Below, one piece after another: positions 30,541 to 40,714 of a stretch of 41,134 nucleotides of DNA (positions are counted from its first letter, which is position 1; each line of letters starts with the position of its first letter). The notes under the pieces are model-generated. The model was given only the letters and a program-made list of their open reading frames with translations, was not told where the DNA came from and made no database searches. Origin of the DNA: Chara braunii (Eukaryota > Streptophyta > Charophyceae > Charales > Characeae); the NCBI GenBank assembly GCA_003427395.1, contig BFEA01000519.1:511739-552872 (forward strand). Direction: 5' to 3'. A program made the translations under genes and the position numbers.

Positions 30541-32523
30541 TCATAGAGTTAACCCTTTGACCTTTCTTTTCTCTATTCTTTTTCTCTTCTTGGAGCTTTC
30601 GCCTGCCTCGAATCGTCTCAAGGGATCTCCATCCTCCATCTTAGCCTTCCCCTTTCCTTTGGGGCCCGTCAGCGATAAGGTGGGTGCAGGCCTGGGTCTA
30701 AACANCTTTAACCTAGCGCCCGCCACTGGGTCCTTCCACTTAGATCCATCCAATTCTGCTATCATATATGCACCCCAGTCGAGTGCCTCAACCACTCTGT
30801 AAGGTCCCATCCATCTATTTGCGAGTTTTCCGGTCCAGGTCCTCTCTAGTGCCGCGTCGTAGAGAAGGACCATATCTCCTACGCTCACCCTCTCTTTCCT
30901 GATTCGCACGTTCTTATCCCATCTTTCTTTACCCTTGTCCCTTTCCACTGCCATACGATATGCCGCTGTCATGAGGTTATCTTCCAAACCGTAGGCTATC
31001 TGTCTTGTTCGGGCAGCTATGAGTTCCTCTCTGGACATCTTCTCCGCCCAGTCGACGGTTGTCCAACTGTCGACGTGAAACTCTATGTGGAGCGGACAAT
31101 GTCGCCCGAACCACAAAGTGTACGGTGGGTATCCGGTACTAGCCCGGACCGTGACGTTGTCTGCCCATATTGCGTATCGAAAATATCGTGGCCAATCACT
31201 GTCTTTACCCTTGCACCACTTGGATTGTGACGCTATCAGAGTCTGGTGTCCCCTCTCTACTGGGGAGTTCGACTGTGGGTGATAGGCGGTGGCTATCGAA
31301 ATTCTCGCCCCGGCTCTCTTGAACACACTCTGGACCTCGTCAGCTAGAAATTTCGCCCCTCTGTCCATCACTATCTTGCTGACACAACCATACCTAGATA
31401 AGTACTCCAAGACGAAGTTCTTTACTTCCTTTACCGTCTTACTCCTGATGAGTCTACCGTCCACGAACCCAGTGAAATCGTCTCGTATGTTCACGACGTA
31501 GTTCATATTGCCTACCCCCTTTGGCATCTTCACCAGATCGATGTGTACCTTCTCTCCCGGTCTGGTGGGATAGGATGGATGGAGAGGCTCTTTGTACTTC
31601 ACAAGAGCTCTCTTCTGGCACTCCTCGCAGGTCATACAGTACCTCTCGACGTCCTTATACTGTCCTTCCCACCAGTACAACCTGTGTACCTTTTCGTAGG
31701 TTCCTTTGACTCCCCTGTGTCCTCCGACTACCCAGTCGTGAAGCTTCGCAACTATTGTCTGTCTCTCCTCAGGGTCACAGACTACTCGTAAGGGCATCCC
31801 CGAACCGACCGGCCTTCGAAACAGATGGCCAGCTCTAAGGCAGTACTGGGCCGCTTGTCTCCGGNNATCTGATTCTTGACTCTCCTCTCCTGACAAATGT
31901 AGCCCGATCATTCGGTATTTGCCCTCGTAAAGGTTAACCAGAAATCGCTCGGTGCGTCCTGGCACCGCCATAGTCAGGGCCCCAGCTACTATCGGGCGCT
32001 CGGCCTCAAGAGGGATCTGAGAAAGCCCATCTGCTACGGCATTTTTGGTGTAAGATATCCTCTCTACAGCGTAATCATATAGCCGAATCCGTAATAACCA
32101 TCGTGCAATGGTCGGGTTTGTCAGGCTAAAGTCCTTTTGGAGGACAAAGGCAACCGCAGTGGGATCCACTCTCAGGATGAACCGACGACCATAGATATAG
32201 TGTCTGAACGTGTTCAGACACCGCAGAAAAGCTAACACCTCCTTCTTGAATTGACTGTAGTTACAATCAGCCGTATTAAGTGTTCTACTCTCAAACCTTA
32301 ACGGTCTCTCTTTCCCTCCCACGTCCTTCTGAGACAGCAAACCACCTACTGAACATGGTCCAACATCCGTGGATACTATGAAGGGTCTCTCGGTCTCATC
32401 GTCAAAGAATCGCACGCCCAACACGCGTTCTCCCTCCTTAAATTCGTCTTTAAGTTCTTCCATAGCGAGTTCCTGCAAAGAATCCCAGTAGAATTTTTCA
32501 GTCTTTCGAAGGAGTAACCTCAA
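30541..32523 (-). CDS. Pol segment: RNaseH and integrase
   Basis: This is a 660-codon stretch without internal stops, in frame with the RT upstream and separated from it by a TGA at 32554. RNaseH: D53 (STDVGP), E95 (KKEVLAF), D120, and D165 in NAVADGLSQ. Integrase zinc finger: H262, H269, C299, C302. Catalytic core: D329 (HIDLVKMP), D387 (IVMDRGAKF) and E423 (SPVERGHQ), with 35 residues between the last two (DD35E). The C-terminal part has VSVGDMVLLYD and WMGPYRVVEA. No chromodomain is seen. The end is Lys/Arg-rich. It has no start of its own: the first codon (TTG) is just the first after the break. Two X residues come from Ns. Confidence 0.9.
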   Translation of the reverse strand: MRLLLRKTEKFYWDSLQELAMEELKDEFKEGERVLGVRFFDDETERPFIVSTDVGPCSVGGLLSQKDVGGKERPLRFESRTLNTADCNYSQFKKEVLAFLRCLNTFRHYIYGRRFILRVDPTAVAFVLQKDFSLTNPTIARWLLRIRLYDYAVERISYTKNAVADGLSQIPLEAERPIVAGALTMAVPGRTERFLVNLYEGKYRMIGLHLSGEESQESDXRRQAAQYCLRAGHLFRRPVGSGMPLRVVCDPEERQTIVAKLHDWVVGGHRGVKGTYEKVHRLYWWEGQYKDVERYCMTCEECQKRALVKYKEPLHPSYPTRPGEKVHIDLVKMPKGVGNMNYVVNIRDDFTGFVDGRLIRSKTVKEVKNFVLEYLSRYGCVSKIVMDRGAKFLADEVQSVFKRAGARISIATAYHPQSNSPVERGHQTLIASQSKWCKGKDSDWPRYFRYAIWADNVTVRASTGYPPYTLWFGRHCPLHIEFHVDSWTTVDWAEKMSREELIAARTRQIAYGLEDNLMTAAYRMAVERDKGKERWDKNVRIRKERVSVGDMVLLYDAALERTWTGKLANRWMGPYRVVEALDWGAYMIAELDGSKWKDPVAGARLKXFRPRPAPTLSLTGPKGKGKAKMEDGDPLRRFEAGESSKKRKRIEKRKVKGLTL

Positions 32524-32553
32524 TGGCTCCGCATACCCCCGTATGAATATACG

Positions 32554-33507
32554 TCAGTAACCGACCACTCCCAGAAACTGCCGGACCTCGGTTAGGCTAT
32601 GTAACGGTGACGGCCAGTTCAGGAGTTTGTCTAACTTCGTCGGATCTTCTCGGCATCCTCTCGAGTCACAAATAAAGCCCAAGATCTTAATAGTCGAGAC
32701 GGCCCATCGGCTCTTTGTTCCGCTGACTGTTAGATTCGCATCGTCCAGCTGCTCGAGTACCGCGCAAATATTCGTTAGGTGCTGCTCGACGAATCTTCTA
32801 ACTCCAGGTGCAACCTCTGCCTCATCCTTGTTTACTGACCCTTTTATAGGAAAGTCATCCAGAAAAACTTCAACCTTATCAGGGATGAAGTCCTTGAGGA
32901 CGGCTACCATGGCTCTCTGAAAAACGACTACCCCATTAGTCTAACCCATAGGGACAACCATCATCTGTATTAGTCCCAATGGCGTATGCATAGCCGTGAG
33001 GTGCCTGTCTCTAGGGTCAAGTGGCACCTCATCATAGCCTGAGAACAGATCACAGACCGAGTAAATCGACCTACCTGCGGTGCCTTCTGCCAGTAAATCG
33101 GCGTGTGGCATGGAGCCCACGTCTCGTATCGTCACCTCGTTGACATTTTGAAGGTCCTGGATCCATCGGATCTTGCCATTCGGCTTTCGTAGGAAGAACC
33201 ATCGATTAGCATAAGCGCTATCAGACGGCTCCGCAACATGGGAAACCATCTTTTCTTTCAGGAAAGCGATAACTTCTTTTTTTTCCTTCTAGGCGTATTT
33301 CCATCCCGCATCATTCCAGGGAACATGTGATATCGTGTAAATCCTTGCTGGTTTAGCGTATCGACGGTCAACCCTACCGCGCTCCGCGTCACTAAAAGCT
33401 ATGGCCTTATCACATGTCTTCAGGATTTCTATCACACGTTCTCGCTCTGTGGGGTCAAATTCCCATCTCCGATATCCATCCCTGCTATCCTCTCTTCTGT
33501 TAGCCAT
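32554..33507 (-). pseudogene. Pol segment: reverse transcriptase, three stops
   Basis: One continuous frame with RNaseH-integrase, broken by TAG at 33289-33291, TAG at 32941-32943 and TGA at 32554-32556. The first part (33507-33292) ends WNDAGWKYA. The next gives NRWFFLRKPNGKIRWIQDLQ and SVCDLFSGYDEVPLD with the first catalytic Asp. The third gives VEVFLDDFPIKG (the YxDD box as FLDD), LGFICDSRG and VRQFLGVVGY. Both 32941 and 32554 fall in conserved blocks (VPMG*TNG and VVGY*RIFI) where gypsy RTs usually have an aromatic or hydrophobic residue. All catalytic Asp are kept. Confidence 0.85.
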
Positions 33508-34714
33508 TGCGGCTCCTTTCTCTTTCTTTCTTGAATTTCTTTCGCGATCTCTTCTTCCGATATCCCGTCCAGTGCAGATCGTTCGCGGCCCACCACAGCT
33601 GGCTTAACTTTTTGAGCTACTCGCTTGTGTCGCTTGGGGGGGCCGTGCCCTTAAAAAAGACACGGATACCACACCGCCAAATTCCTTATCTTTTTTCTTT
33701 GGGTACGAGTTACCGCGCCGCCGACTTTCTTCCACCTCCACAATCTTCCGCAAAACGCACCGCGTGGCCGGAGATAGGTAATGATTTAATCTGATCACTG
33801 GGTATTGCACCTACAACGAGAGCTGCTCTGTTCCTCGGGTCCCGAGGCTCCGCTGTTTCAATCATTACCCGCGTCCCGTCTGGCTTCTTAATGGACAATG
33901 TTTGGCTCCCATCAGGTCGCTCTATCGTCACCGCATGCACGTGGCTCAGCCACGTTCGACCCAAGAGCAGGTCGGAGCTGCAGTTCTTGACNGCAAAGAC
34001 AGGCAGGGTCACTCGTACCCCTTGGACCTCTATGGCTGCCTTGTGACAAACCCCAGTGATTTGTTGCTTTCTCCCATCAGTCGTCTCTATCTCGAATAGG
34101 CATGACCTATCGAGGCCCAGTCCAACCTGTACTGCCAGGTCCTCGTCTATGATGACAGCCTCACTGCCGTTATCGATCACAGCATCGAGTACCGCTCCAT
34201 CGTTTATAATCGTCTCCACGGCCCCGCTACCAAGTATATAAAACTTATCTGGAGGCACACCTTCCATTCCATCGAGAAGGACTGTCGCCATGCGATCCGC
34301 TCTGGCAGTCACCACCGTTACTGCTACTGTAGAAGCTTCCGCCTTAGGGACCCCCTGACCCTCCTCCGATAGAGGTATGCGAGTCTTTCGCGTGATCATC
34401 TGTAACTCATTACGAGCCGGCTTCGATGCCGCCAGGTACTCCAGAAGAGAGCACTGCATGGGTTGCCGAAGGGCCCGTCTCAGTGGTTCGTCCGTGTCAA
34501 TCTCGTCCAGCGAACTCTTCATTAAGAACTTCTTCACTCCCAGCTTTCGCGGCGAAAGGATAACCTCCTCTCCATCGACCCNCTGCCCGTCCTTCTCCGC
34601 CATTACGTAATCCGTGTCAGTCTTCTTCGATGTAGACCCTCTCGCCGACTTGGTGGCTGCCACCCTTATGGGTGTGGTCGCCATATCCCCCTCAAAGGTT
34701 ATCTTGATGCTCTA
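33508..34714 (-). pseudogene. Protease region and protease-RT linker
   Basis: The frame 34684-33710 contains DAVIDNGSEAVIIDEDLAVQ, with the D-x-G-S active site of a retropepsin, and later DLLLGRTWLSHVHAV. It is in frame with the zinc-knuckle part of gag, separated by a TAG at 34712-34714. That TAG could be a genuine gag stop or a lost Trp. After the TAA at 33710 the coding signal moves to other frames: EEEIAKEIQERKRKEPQWL in one frame at about 33545-33490, then DPTERERVIEI in the RT frame. At least two frameshifts therefore lie between protease and RT. Confidence 0.8.
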
Positions 34715-35921
34715 GCTCCTGACCGGCTCCTTTCCTTTACTCGGCTTTACTCTCCTTGCTTCAACATTCTCCTTCATCGAAGGAAACATTGATACATCTC
34801 CCAGACCATCTGCCCACTTGACATACTTGCGGTCGTCAAGCACGACAAGTCCCTCATCTATTGCCCGTTTGAGGTCCGGGCAATCCCTCTTGATATGATT
34901 TTCTCCTCTACAGTAGACGCATGAGTTCCTGGGAGTAGATGGTCTGTCGTCTGCGCTTCTAGAGAGAGAAGTCACGTCTCATCATCCCTCTCCACACCAA
35001 TTCCTTGTAATCGTCTGCCTCTGCCTTTATCGCGAGCTTTAGGACTTCTGGGAAATCAAGCCTGTCGCGCGGAAGATCTATAAGTATACTCTTTTGTCCA
35101 CCTTTGGACAAGTGTTCGATGAAGATAGTACAGCGCTCGACCTTTGAGATCTTCGCCTTCTTCATCAGCACGTCGGAGATCTTCTGGAAACGCATCCCAA
35201 ATGCNCGTACGCTCTCATCTTCATCTTGAGTCATTGTTTCAAGGTCCTTGATAGAATACTTGTTATCCTCCAATTTGTAAAGCTCAACGAGGTTTTTCTT
35301 GTACGTAGTTCATTTCTCATCCTTCGGTCGAGCTTCCTTAACTTCCCTATCGAGACTTGGGTCCACATTAAATAGGAAGTTCTCTATAATCTCTTCCTCC
35401 GATCACTGACTCCGACTGGCATGAAGCTCTCACTTCTCCAGATATTCTGTGATACCGTAGCCCCTAAAGGTAGGAGGCTCTGAGGCCTTGTGCATAATAA
35501 TATAGCGATCCTTGCTCTCATAAGAGAGCGGATGTGACTCCCCTGTCTTGGGGTCGAAGACTCGCGTGGGCGGCGCCCTGTCTCTATCTCTGTCCCTCCA
35601 ATGGGAATCCCTCAAACTCTCTCTCCAGTCGTCTCTATGCCTGTCCGCTATGGTGTCCCTCCGCTCGTACTCGGGGGAGCGTCGCCTCGTCGCTTCTCGT
35701 CGTCCGCTCGAGGTACCCGTCTTTAAAGCCTCCTGCGGCTCTGTCGCAACTGGTTCGCCCCTTACGTCGGACCCTCCGTCATTGGTTTGGTCAGCCCATC
35801 TGAGCGGTGCTTCTCGCCTAATTCGTTCCTTCAGATCCCTCAGAGCTCGATCGGGGGATGTCCTGTACTCCTCTCCCGCTTCGTCCGTGGTCGGTTGTGG
35901 ACCCATCGTGTCGGGTTCCAT
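34715..35921 (-). pseudogene. gag, with zinc knuckle, three TGA stops and one frameshift
   Basis: It starts at ATG 35919-35921, 41 bp after ORF1's stop. The N-terminal part is Arg/Glu/Asp-rich (RDRDRDRAPPTRVFDP). The capsid-like part (about 35430-34960) includes FGMRFQKISDVLM and LAIKAEADDYKELVWR. TGA stops lie at 35430, 35403 and 35310, each in a sequence that continues sensibly on both sides. A two-base shift in a CT repeat at about 34962-34970 moves the frame to the one holding a CCHC knuckle, CVYCRGENHIKRDC (C-x2-C-x4-H-x4-C), near 34880-34920. This looks like gag decayed by point changes and one slippage. Confidence 0.8.
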
Positions 35922-35961
35922 TGGACCGCCAAAAGACGCGGTTAGGTATTCTAGCCAACTG

Positions 35962-38900
35962 TTACAGCCCGACCCTATGACAGTCGCTGCAGCCCGGACC
36001 TGTGACAGTTGCGGCAGCCCGGACCTGTTTCCTAGTCACGGCTTGCGTTCGCCTCGAATCTTCGCTCTCGACTGCCTTGATTACCACTTCTAGTATCCCG
36101 TACCGGTCGCAGATCTCGTGCTCTCCCTCTATCCCAAGAATCCCTGTGTCTAAGTAAACCTCTCCTTCGGGATCGACCAACAAGGCCGTGCCTCTCCGGA
36201 TCTGCACTACACCCGTGACAGGACCTCTATCCTTGAGACAGATCGCAGTCCCAAACCTAGCCAATGTCTCCTGATCCACACCCCTCAAGAGTCTCCGAGC
36301 GTCTATCTCCGTCCTCCTTGCTAGTTCTCCTAGCCCTGTCCTGAATCGGTTAGCCCGCTAAAGGCCCTCTTACTTCCATCCAAAGTCGCCCATCGACCTT
36401 TCTAGCTTCCACTATCCTTCCAAGAGCTTCCAATTTCTATTTCCACTCCCTTATCTCCTCAACGGCTATGAGGTCATCTGTCTAGCAGCTGAGGTAAGTT
36501 AGTGCTATAACCACTTGTAACCTCATCGCCGACCGCTCCAATATGTCATAAAATGTCTCAAAGTCCTCCTTATCTCCACCATCCTGTATCGTCTCTAAAG
36601 TCTTTATCGATTCCTTCTAGTACCGGTCGTGAGCGGCTAACACCCTAAGTATTGCACCATCTGTTACAACTCTCCCTAACTCTCCAGCTTTCCTGGCTTC
36701 GCTTATCTTCAACCTCTCAGCCTCTCTGGTCGTCNCGTACCATGCCCTTATTCGAGACCGCCCTTCGAAAGGTGTCACTTGGAGTACGTATTTTATCCTC
36801 CGTCCTCCTTCTATTCCAATCCAAAGTCCTGTCCCCCTAGCCTCACGCAGCGCGCGGCGGACATACTCTGCCTCCTCAACTATGCACAGTCTGGTATGGA
36901 GCTGGAGTTCTATGATCACTAACATTAATGGTCCGTCGAGTCTCCCTACCACATGTAATGAGTACCGATCCGTCGTGTGTAGTGTCGTCCCGCTCATGTC
37001 CTGTCGCTACTTCTTTGCGTTACTTTGTCTTCCGTTGTCTCGCTCTCTGCAGATCGCTCACTAGTTTCTTCGCGTGATACGCTTCTAGCCTTTACCCTCT
37101 CCAGAAAGTCTGATTTCCACGCCTGGATAATCTCTCTTTCCTCCCTAAACAAATTCTCTAACTCTCTCTTCACGAGTTCAACCCTACGCAACTTGCCCTC
37201 GTCCTGACACGACCAGATCTCCCTTAACTTGTTCCCCAACTTCTTTACCTGGTTCAAGAGTGGTTCTTTAATGCNCTTTCTCNCTNTTNCGACTGCCTCA
37301 CTCTCCTCTTCCATACTCAGTCCACATCTTTTTCCAGCTCNTCCTCTCACCCTCGCTCTAACCTCCGCTACCGTCTCATCGTGGTAGTGCTCCGCGCGCA
37401 TATAACCATGAGACCATATCATCACATCATAGGAAATCGAGGTCTGGAAGGTCACTCGCGCCAGTACATCAGCTCTACGCTCGTGGATCAAATCCCTGGC
37501 TCGTTATCTGCACTCACTCGCTGTCAAGTCCTCGTCTACGTACGCTCGGAGAAGTACTGTCACAGTGTATCCTGCGCTTACCAATTGTTTTCCTACACGC
37601 ATCACCGTAGTCGTCCTTCCCGGCATTCCCTAAGTTGCGGCCTCGAAGAGAAATCTCACATCTTCTAGCCCCACGTAATCGATCTCTGCCCGTCTCCTGC
37701 AGTACCTAATCAGATCGATAGGCCTCAGACAGTCCACCCAGCTAGTAACGTCTATGATGTCGTCAAGCGTCTCTCTACTGGGCGGCCCCCACCTCACACA
37801 AATGGCGTAGTATACTTCCTTGAAGCAGGGCGCTAAGCCCTCCCAGAGCGCGTAAAGTGTGTGGTTCACTGCTCTACTCAAATGATCCACGCTCCCATAG
37901 GTCTGCCCTATCACGAAGGCAGGAAGTCCGAATCTCCAATCCTCTCTCGGGTAGAGGGTCGAGTGCGGAGGACCGTATACCAAGCGGCTCGAACGCGTCC
38001 TCCCCTTCGAGAGTTTCGCTAGTTGCTGATTAACGATCACTCTGGCCAACAACTCGCTCCTCTACCAAATCCTGCTCGCCCCTGCGAGCGTCAATCCTAT
38101 CTCTAGATCGTACGCTCTGTCCGCTATTAGATGTCCAACCCCTTCTAGTTCATGAGTCCTCTCGGGTCGTTCGTCTCGTAATATCACCGTCCAAAGGAAA
38201 AGTCATTCTGCAAGCCACGTTCCCAGGTATCGTATCGGAACACGCCCTGTCCCTTCTAACGCCACAGGAAGAGGAATGTCGTATCCAACCGTCGTCTCTC
38301 TAGGTCCCACAAGCTTCCTCACACTATACGATTCGGACTCTCGTGAGAGAACATAAGCTAACCAGNCCACTGAATCACTCCTNATCTNTTCTCCTACTCT
38401 CGGTCAGCATCACTCTACTCCCTCCGATGCACCCCATCTCTCGACGTTGCTAACCCTTCAGACAACTCTCGCACTCAGGTCCAGTATGGTCGAGTACGAT
38501 CAGTAGCTAAGCTCACCTAACCGTCGCCCTAATGTGCTCCTTTACCTCCTACGCCCGGACTGCTATTCCTATCCTGGGAAAATGGGCGTCCGTAACGTCA
38601 ATCTCCTCCTCGTCAACCTCACTCTCTGGGTCGACCCAGTCTGGCTCCCAGAGTCGTTCTCTCGCTCCCAACCCTCGTCGTCAAACTGGTCCTCGACGCG
38701 GTATGACGCCTGTCCTATACCCTGGTAGTATTCTGCCAGCTGATGGCTGTATATCAGAGGTCGCCCGGCGTCCTCACCCCACCAGCTCTCCCAGTCGTCT
38801 GAGAAGAGCCGCCCGATGCAGGTCACGTACTTGGGGCCTGCTCGGAGCTCACGATCTAGCCAATCCCAAACGCACGGAGACTGGGGTCACTCGTCGTCTA

Positions 38901-39543
38901 TCGAGCGGATCAGCTCTATAAGCTGAACCCTCTCGTCTCCCTAACGAGACCCACCGGTTGCGAGCGAATAATAGATGTAGTCTAGGTCGGCAGGCCTTCT
39001 CGCCAGGATCTTGAGATCCTGATAGGCCAGGTATGTCCCGACCACTCCACCAATACCTCCAAAGACGCTCTCTACTACAAACGTTGGAACTATCGCTCGC
39101 AGGCTCCTAACGCTGTACGGGAAAAACCCGTCCCGTGCTACCACCAACTCGCCCGTGATATCAAGAGGAGGACGTCTGTGAAATAGGGTCAACGGCTCGC
39201 TCGAGCCCTCCGCTCGGAAGGCAGCTACCTCTTCCCCTTGGTAGCGTAACGCCCTGCTCCCTGTCGTCGCGAGACCCACCACGGCCTCCCTGACCACACC
39301 CGGTCCCAAATACAAGTAGGCTCTCACTACGCCCACTCCTTGCCCCGACCGGTGCTCTCTGTACGTCCAAAGCCACACGTCCTCGGACAAGATTATAGAC
39401 CTCCACGCAAACTGGTCGTCAACGTGTCGAATGTTGCGCCCGGGGATCGTGAGCTCGACTAGATCCGCCTCTATGAGTTCAGGGGGCTCCAAGTCCCAGT
39501 CAATGGTAGCCCCATAGACCTCTACTTGCACCCGCGGCCACAT
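35962..39543 (-). pseudogene. ORF1: ~1190-codon extra ORF upstream of gag, function unknown
   Basis: It starts at ATG 39541-39543 (MWPRVQVEVYGATIDWDLEP). Five segments (39543-38941, 38826-38569, 38052-37630, 37491-36994, 36288-35962) share one frame. One segment (36997-36617) is in another frame, so two compensating shifts occurred near 37020 and 36355. Sixteen stops that I traced interrupt it. Segment 1 is Val/Leu-rich with FFPYSVRSLRAIVPTFVVES and a Gly-rich VFGGIGGVVGT stretch. A GMPGRTTTVMRVGK motif after a TAG at 37630 resembles a deviant P-loop. 37230-36994 is a charged coiled-coil-like part. The end (GTAICLKDRGPVTGVVQIRR) is beta-like. The TAA at 35962 closes it 41 bp before gag. No family is recognised. 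The protein-like composition across stops argues that it once coded for protein. Confidence 0.7.
35965..36026 (-). repeat. 25-bp tandem repeat at the ORF1 3' end
   Basis: AGCCCGGACCTGTGACAGTT and variants (AGCCCGACCCTATGACAGTC) occur about 2.5 times at a 25-bp period across the last codons and stop of ORF1, just before gag. It could form part of the ORF1-gag junction signal or be a chance expansion. Confidence 0.7.
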
Positions 39544-40700
39544 TCAATTGGCGGCTAGAGAGAACACAGCAACAGGGAGGTGTAGATTAATGACTGAAAA
39601 TTCCCGTCGCTTACCTCACGCCTTCGGGAACAAGCTAGTAGGTTCACCCGAAACCAGGTTACCGCATCGTCTCTTTCCTTTCTTCTTCTAGGGAATTCTT
39701 TTGTATTTTTTAATTATAAATTAAAGAAAATGTATTTAGTTAAGATAAAATTTCTTTCTTAGTTTATATATATTAAGGGTTAATACCTATATAAGCCCGC
39801 CGAGTTTGATGATTTTTAGGGGTAGAAATAAAATTTGGGGAATTTACTAAAATTTCGGCAGCGTTTCGCCTCCTCCCGTTGGGATGGGCTTCGGGCGAAG
39901 CCCTCAAACAGCGCTGCCGAAGAGGGAATATCAAAAGGAATAATAGAAAAAAAGGAAAATTGATTTAACTCGATTTTTAAATATTTTTGTTAATTAATTA
40001 GCAAAAATTTAAATTAAAAGGAAAATTTCGAGAAATTTCGACAGCAGTTTTCCTTCCCCCCCGGTGAGATGGGGTTCGGAAAAAAGTCCCTCAAATAGGT
40101 AAAGTGGATATGAAGAGCATTGAAGTCAAACAAATGCCCCTACGCAATTTTTAATATTTATTTCAATTTTTTAATCGATTTTAAATAACAAAATCAAAAG
40201 TAAAATCATTCTTAATTATTTAATGGGGCAAAACTTCCCGAATTAATTTCCACAATCTTACGGGATATATTTGATTAAAAATAATCCGTAACAAATGCGG
40301 AAGCTAAAAGCTATGGCTTCCCTCTATCTACCCGCTTCTCTCAAAATTGGGGTTAGGACTTCACCCTAATTAGGGTTTCCCCTAATTAGAGTTTGGGGTT
40401 TTGCGCGCAACCGCACGAACACAGCAAAGCCCTGCTCGACGCGAGAAAATTTTTGTTAGCTTTCACTAGTTATAGAAGAAAAACTTATTGGATTACATTT
40501 TTAAATTCTTTTTTCTTTTAATTTAAACAAAATTACAAAGAAATTCAATTTTCCATTGATTTTCTTCCACCTTTTCTATCTGTTGGAGCTCGGTCCAAAC
40601 GAAGTCCGTTTTCCCCGACTAGGGTCTCAAAATGTTGGGAAAAATACAGGGACCAACTTTGGTCCCAGCGGGGTTCCCCTAATTTCGCTTATTTTCCCGA
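39544..40700. other. AT-rich region 5' of ORF1, with a ~183-bp repeated hairpin
   Basis: AATTTCGGCAGCGTTTCGCC...GGGCTTCGGGCGAAGCCCTC at 39851-39908 recurs in diverged form at 40034-40095 (AATTTCGACAGCAGTTTTCC, GATGGGGTTCGG). The first copy can fold (CGGCAGCG with CGCTGCCG at 39915, inner GGGCTTCG/CGAAGCCC). By position this is the element's leader or 5' LTR, but I could not find LTR ends or a tRNA-complementary primer site. No gene is seen. Confidence 0.45.
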
Positions 40701-40714
40701 CCATTTCAATAAAA

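Larger units (their letters stand above)
30280..39543 (-). mobile_element. Large Ty3/gypsy element with extra 5' ORF (Ogre-like layout), coding part
   Basis: On the minus strand the order is ORF1 (39543-35962), gag (35921-about 34715), protease, RT, RNaseH, integrase (to 30541), then a basic tail. RNaseH followed by integrase is the Ty3/gypsy order. A long ORF before gag is known from Ogre/Tat-type elements, so the comparison is architectural and not a sequence match. Numerous stops and several frameshifts make this copy defective. LTRs, primer site and target duplications were not located, so the true ends lie outside these limits, and the 5' side may extend past the window. Confidence 0.8.

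Noticed and set aside
31085-31791. Short plus-strand frames opposite integrase
   Set aside because: They are shadows of the well-supported minus-strand pol.
30541-39543. Stop-codon reassignment (TAG/TGA read as Trp)
   Set aside because: Many ordinary TGG Trp codons remain in the same frames, clear frameshifts coexist, and host-type frames end in TAG. Mutation is simpler, although tRNA data would settle it.
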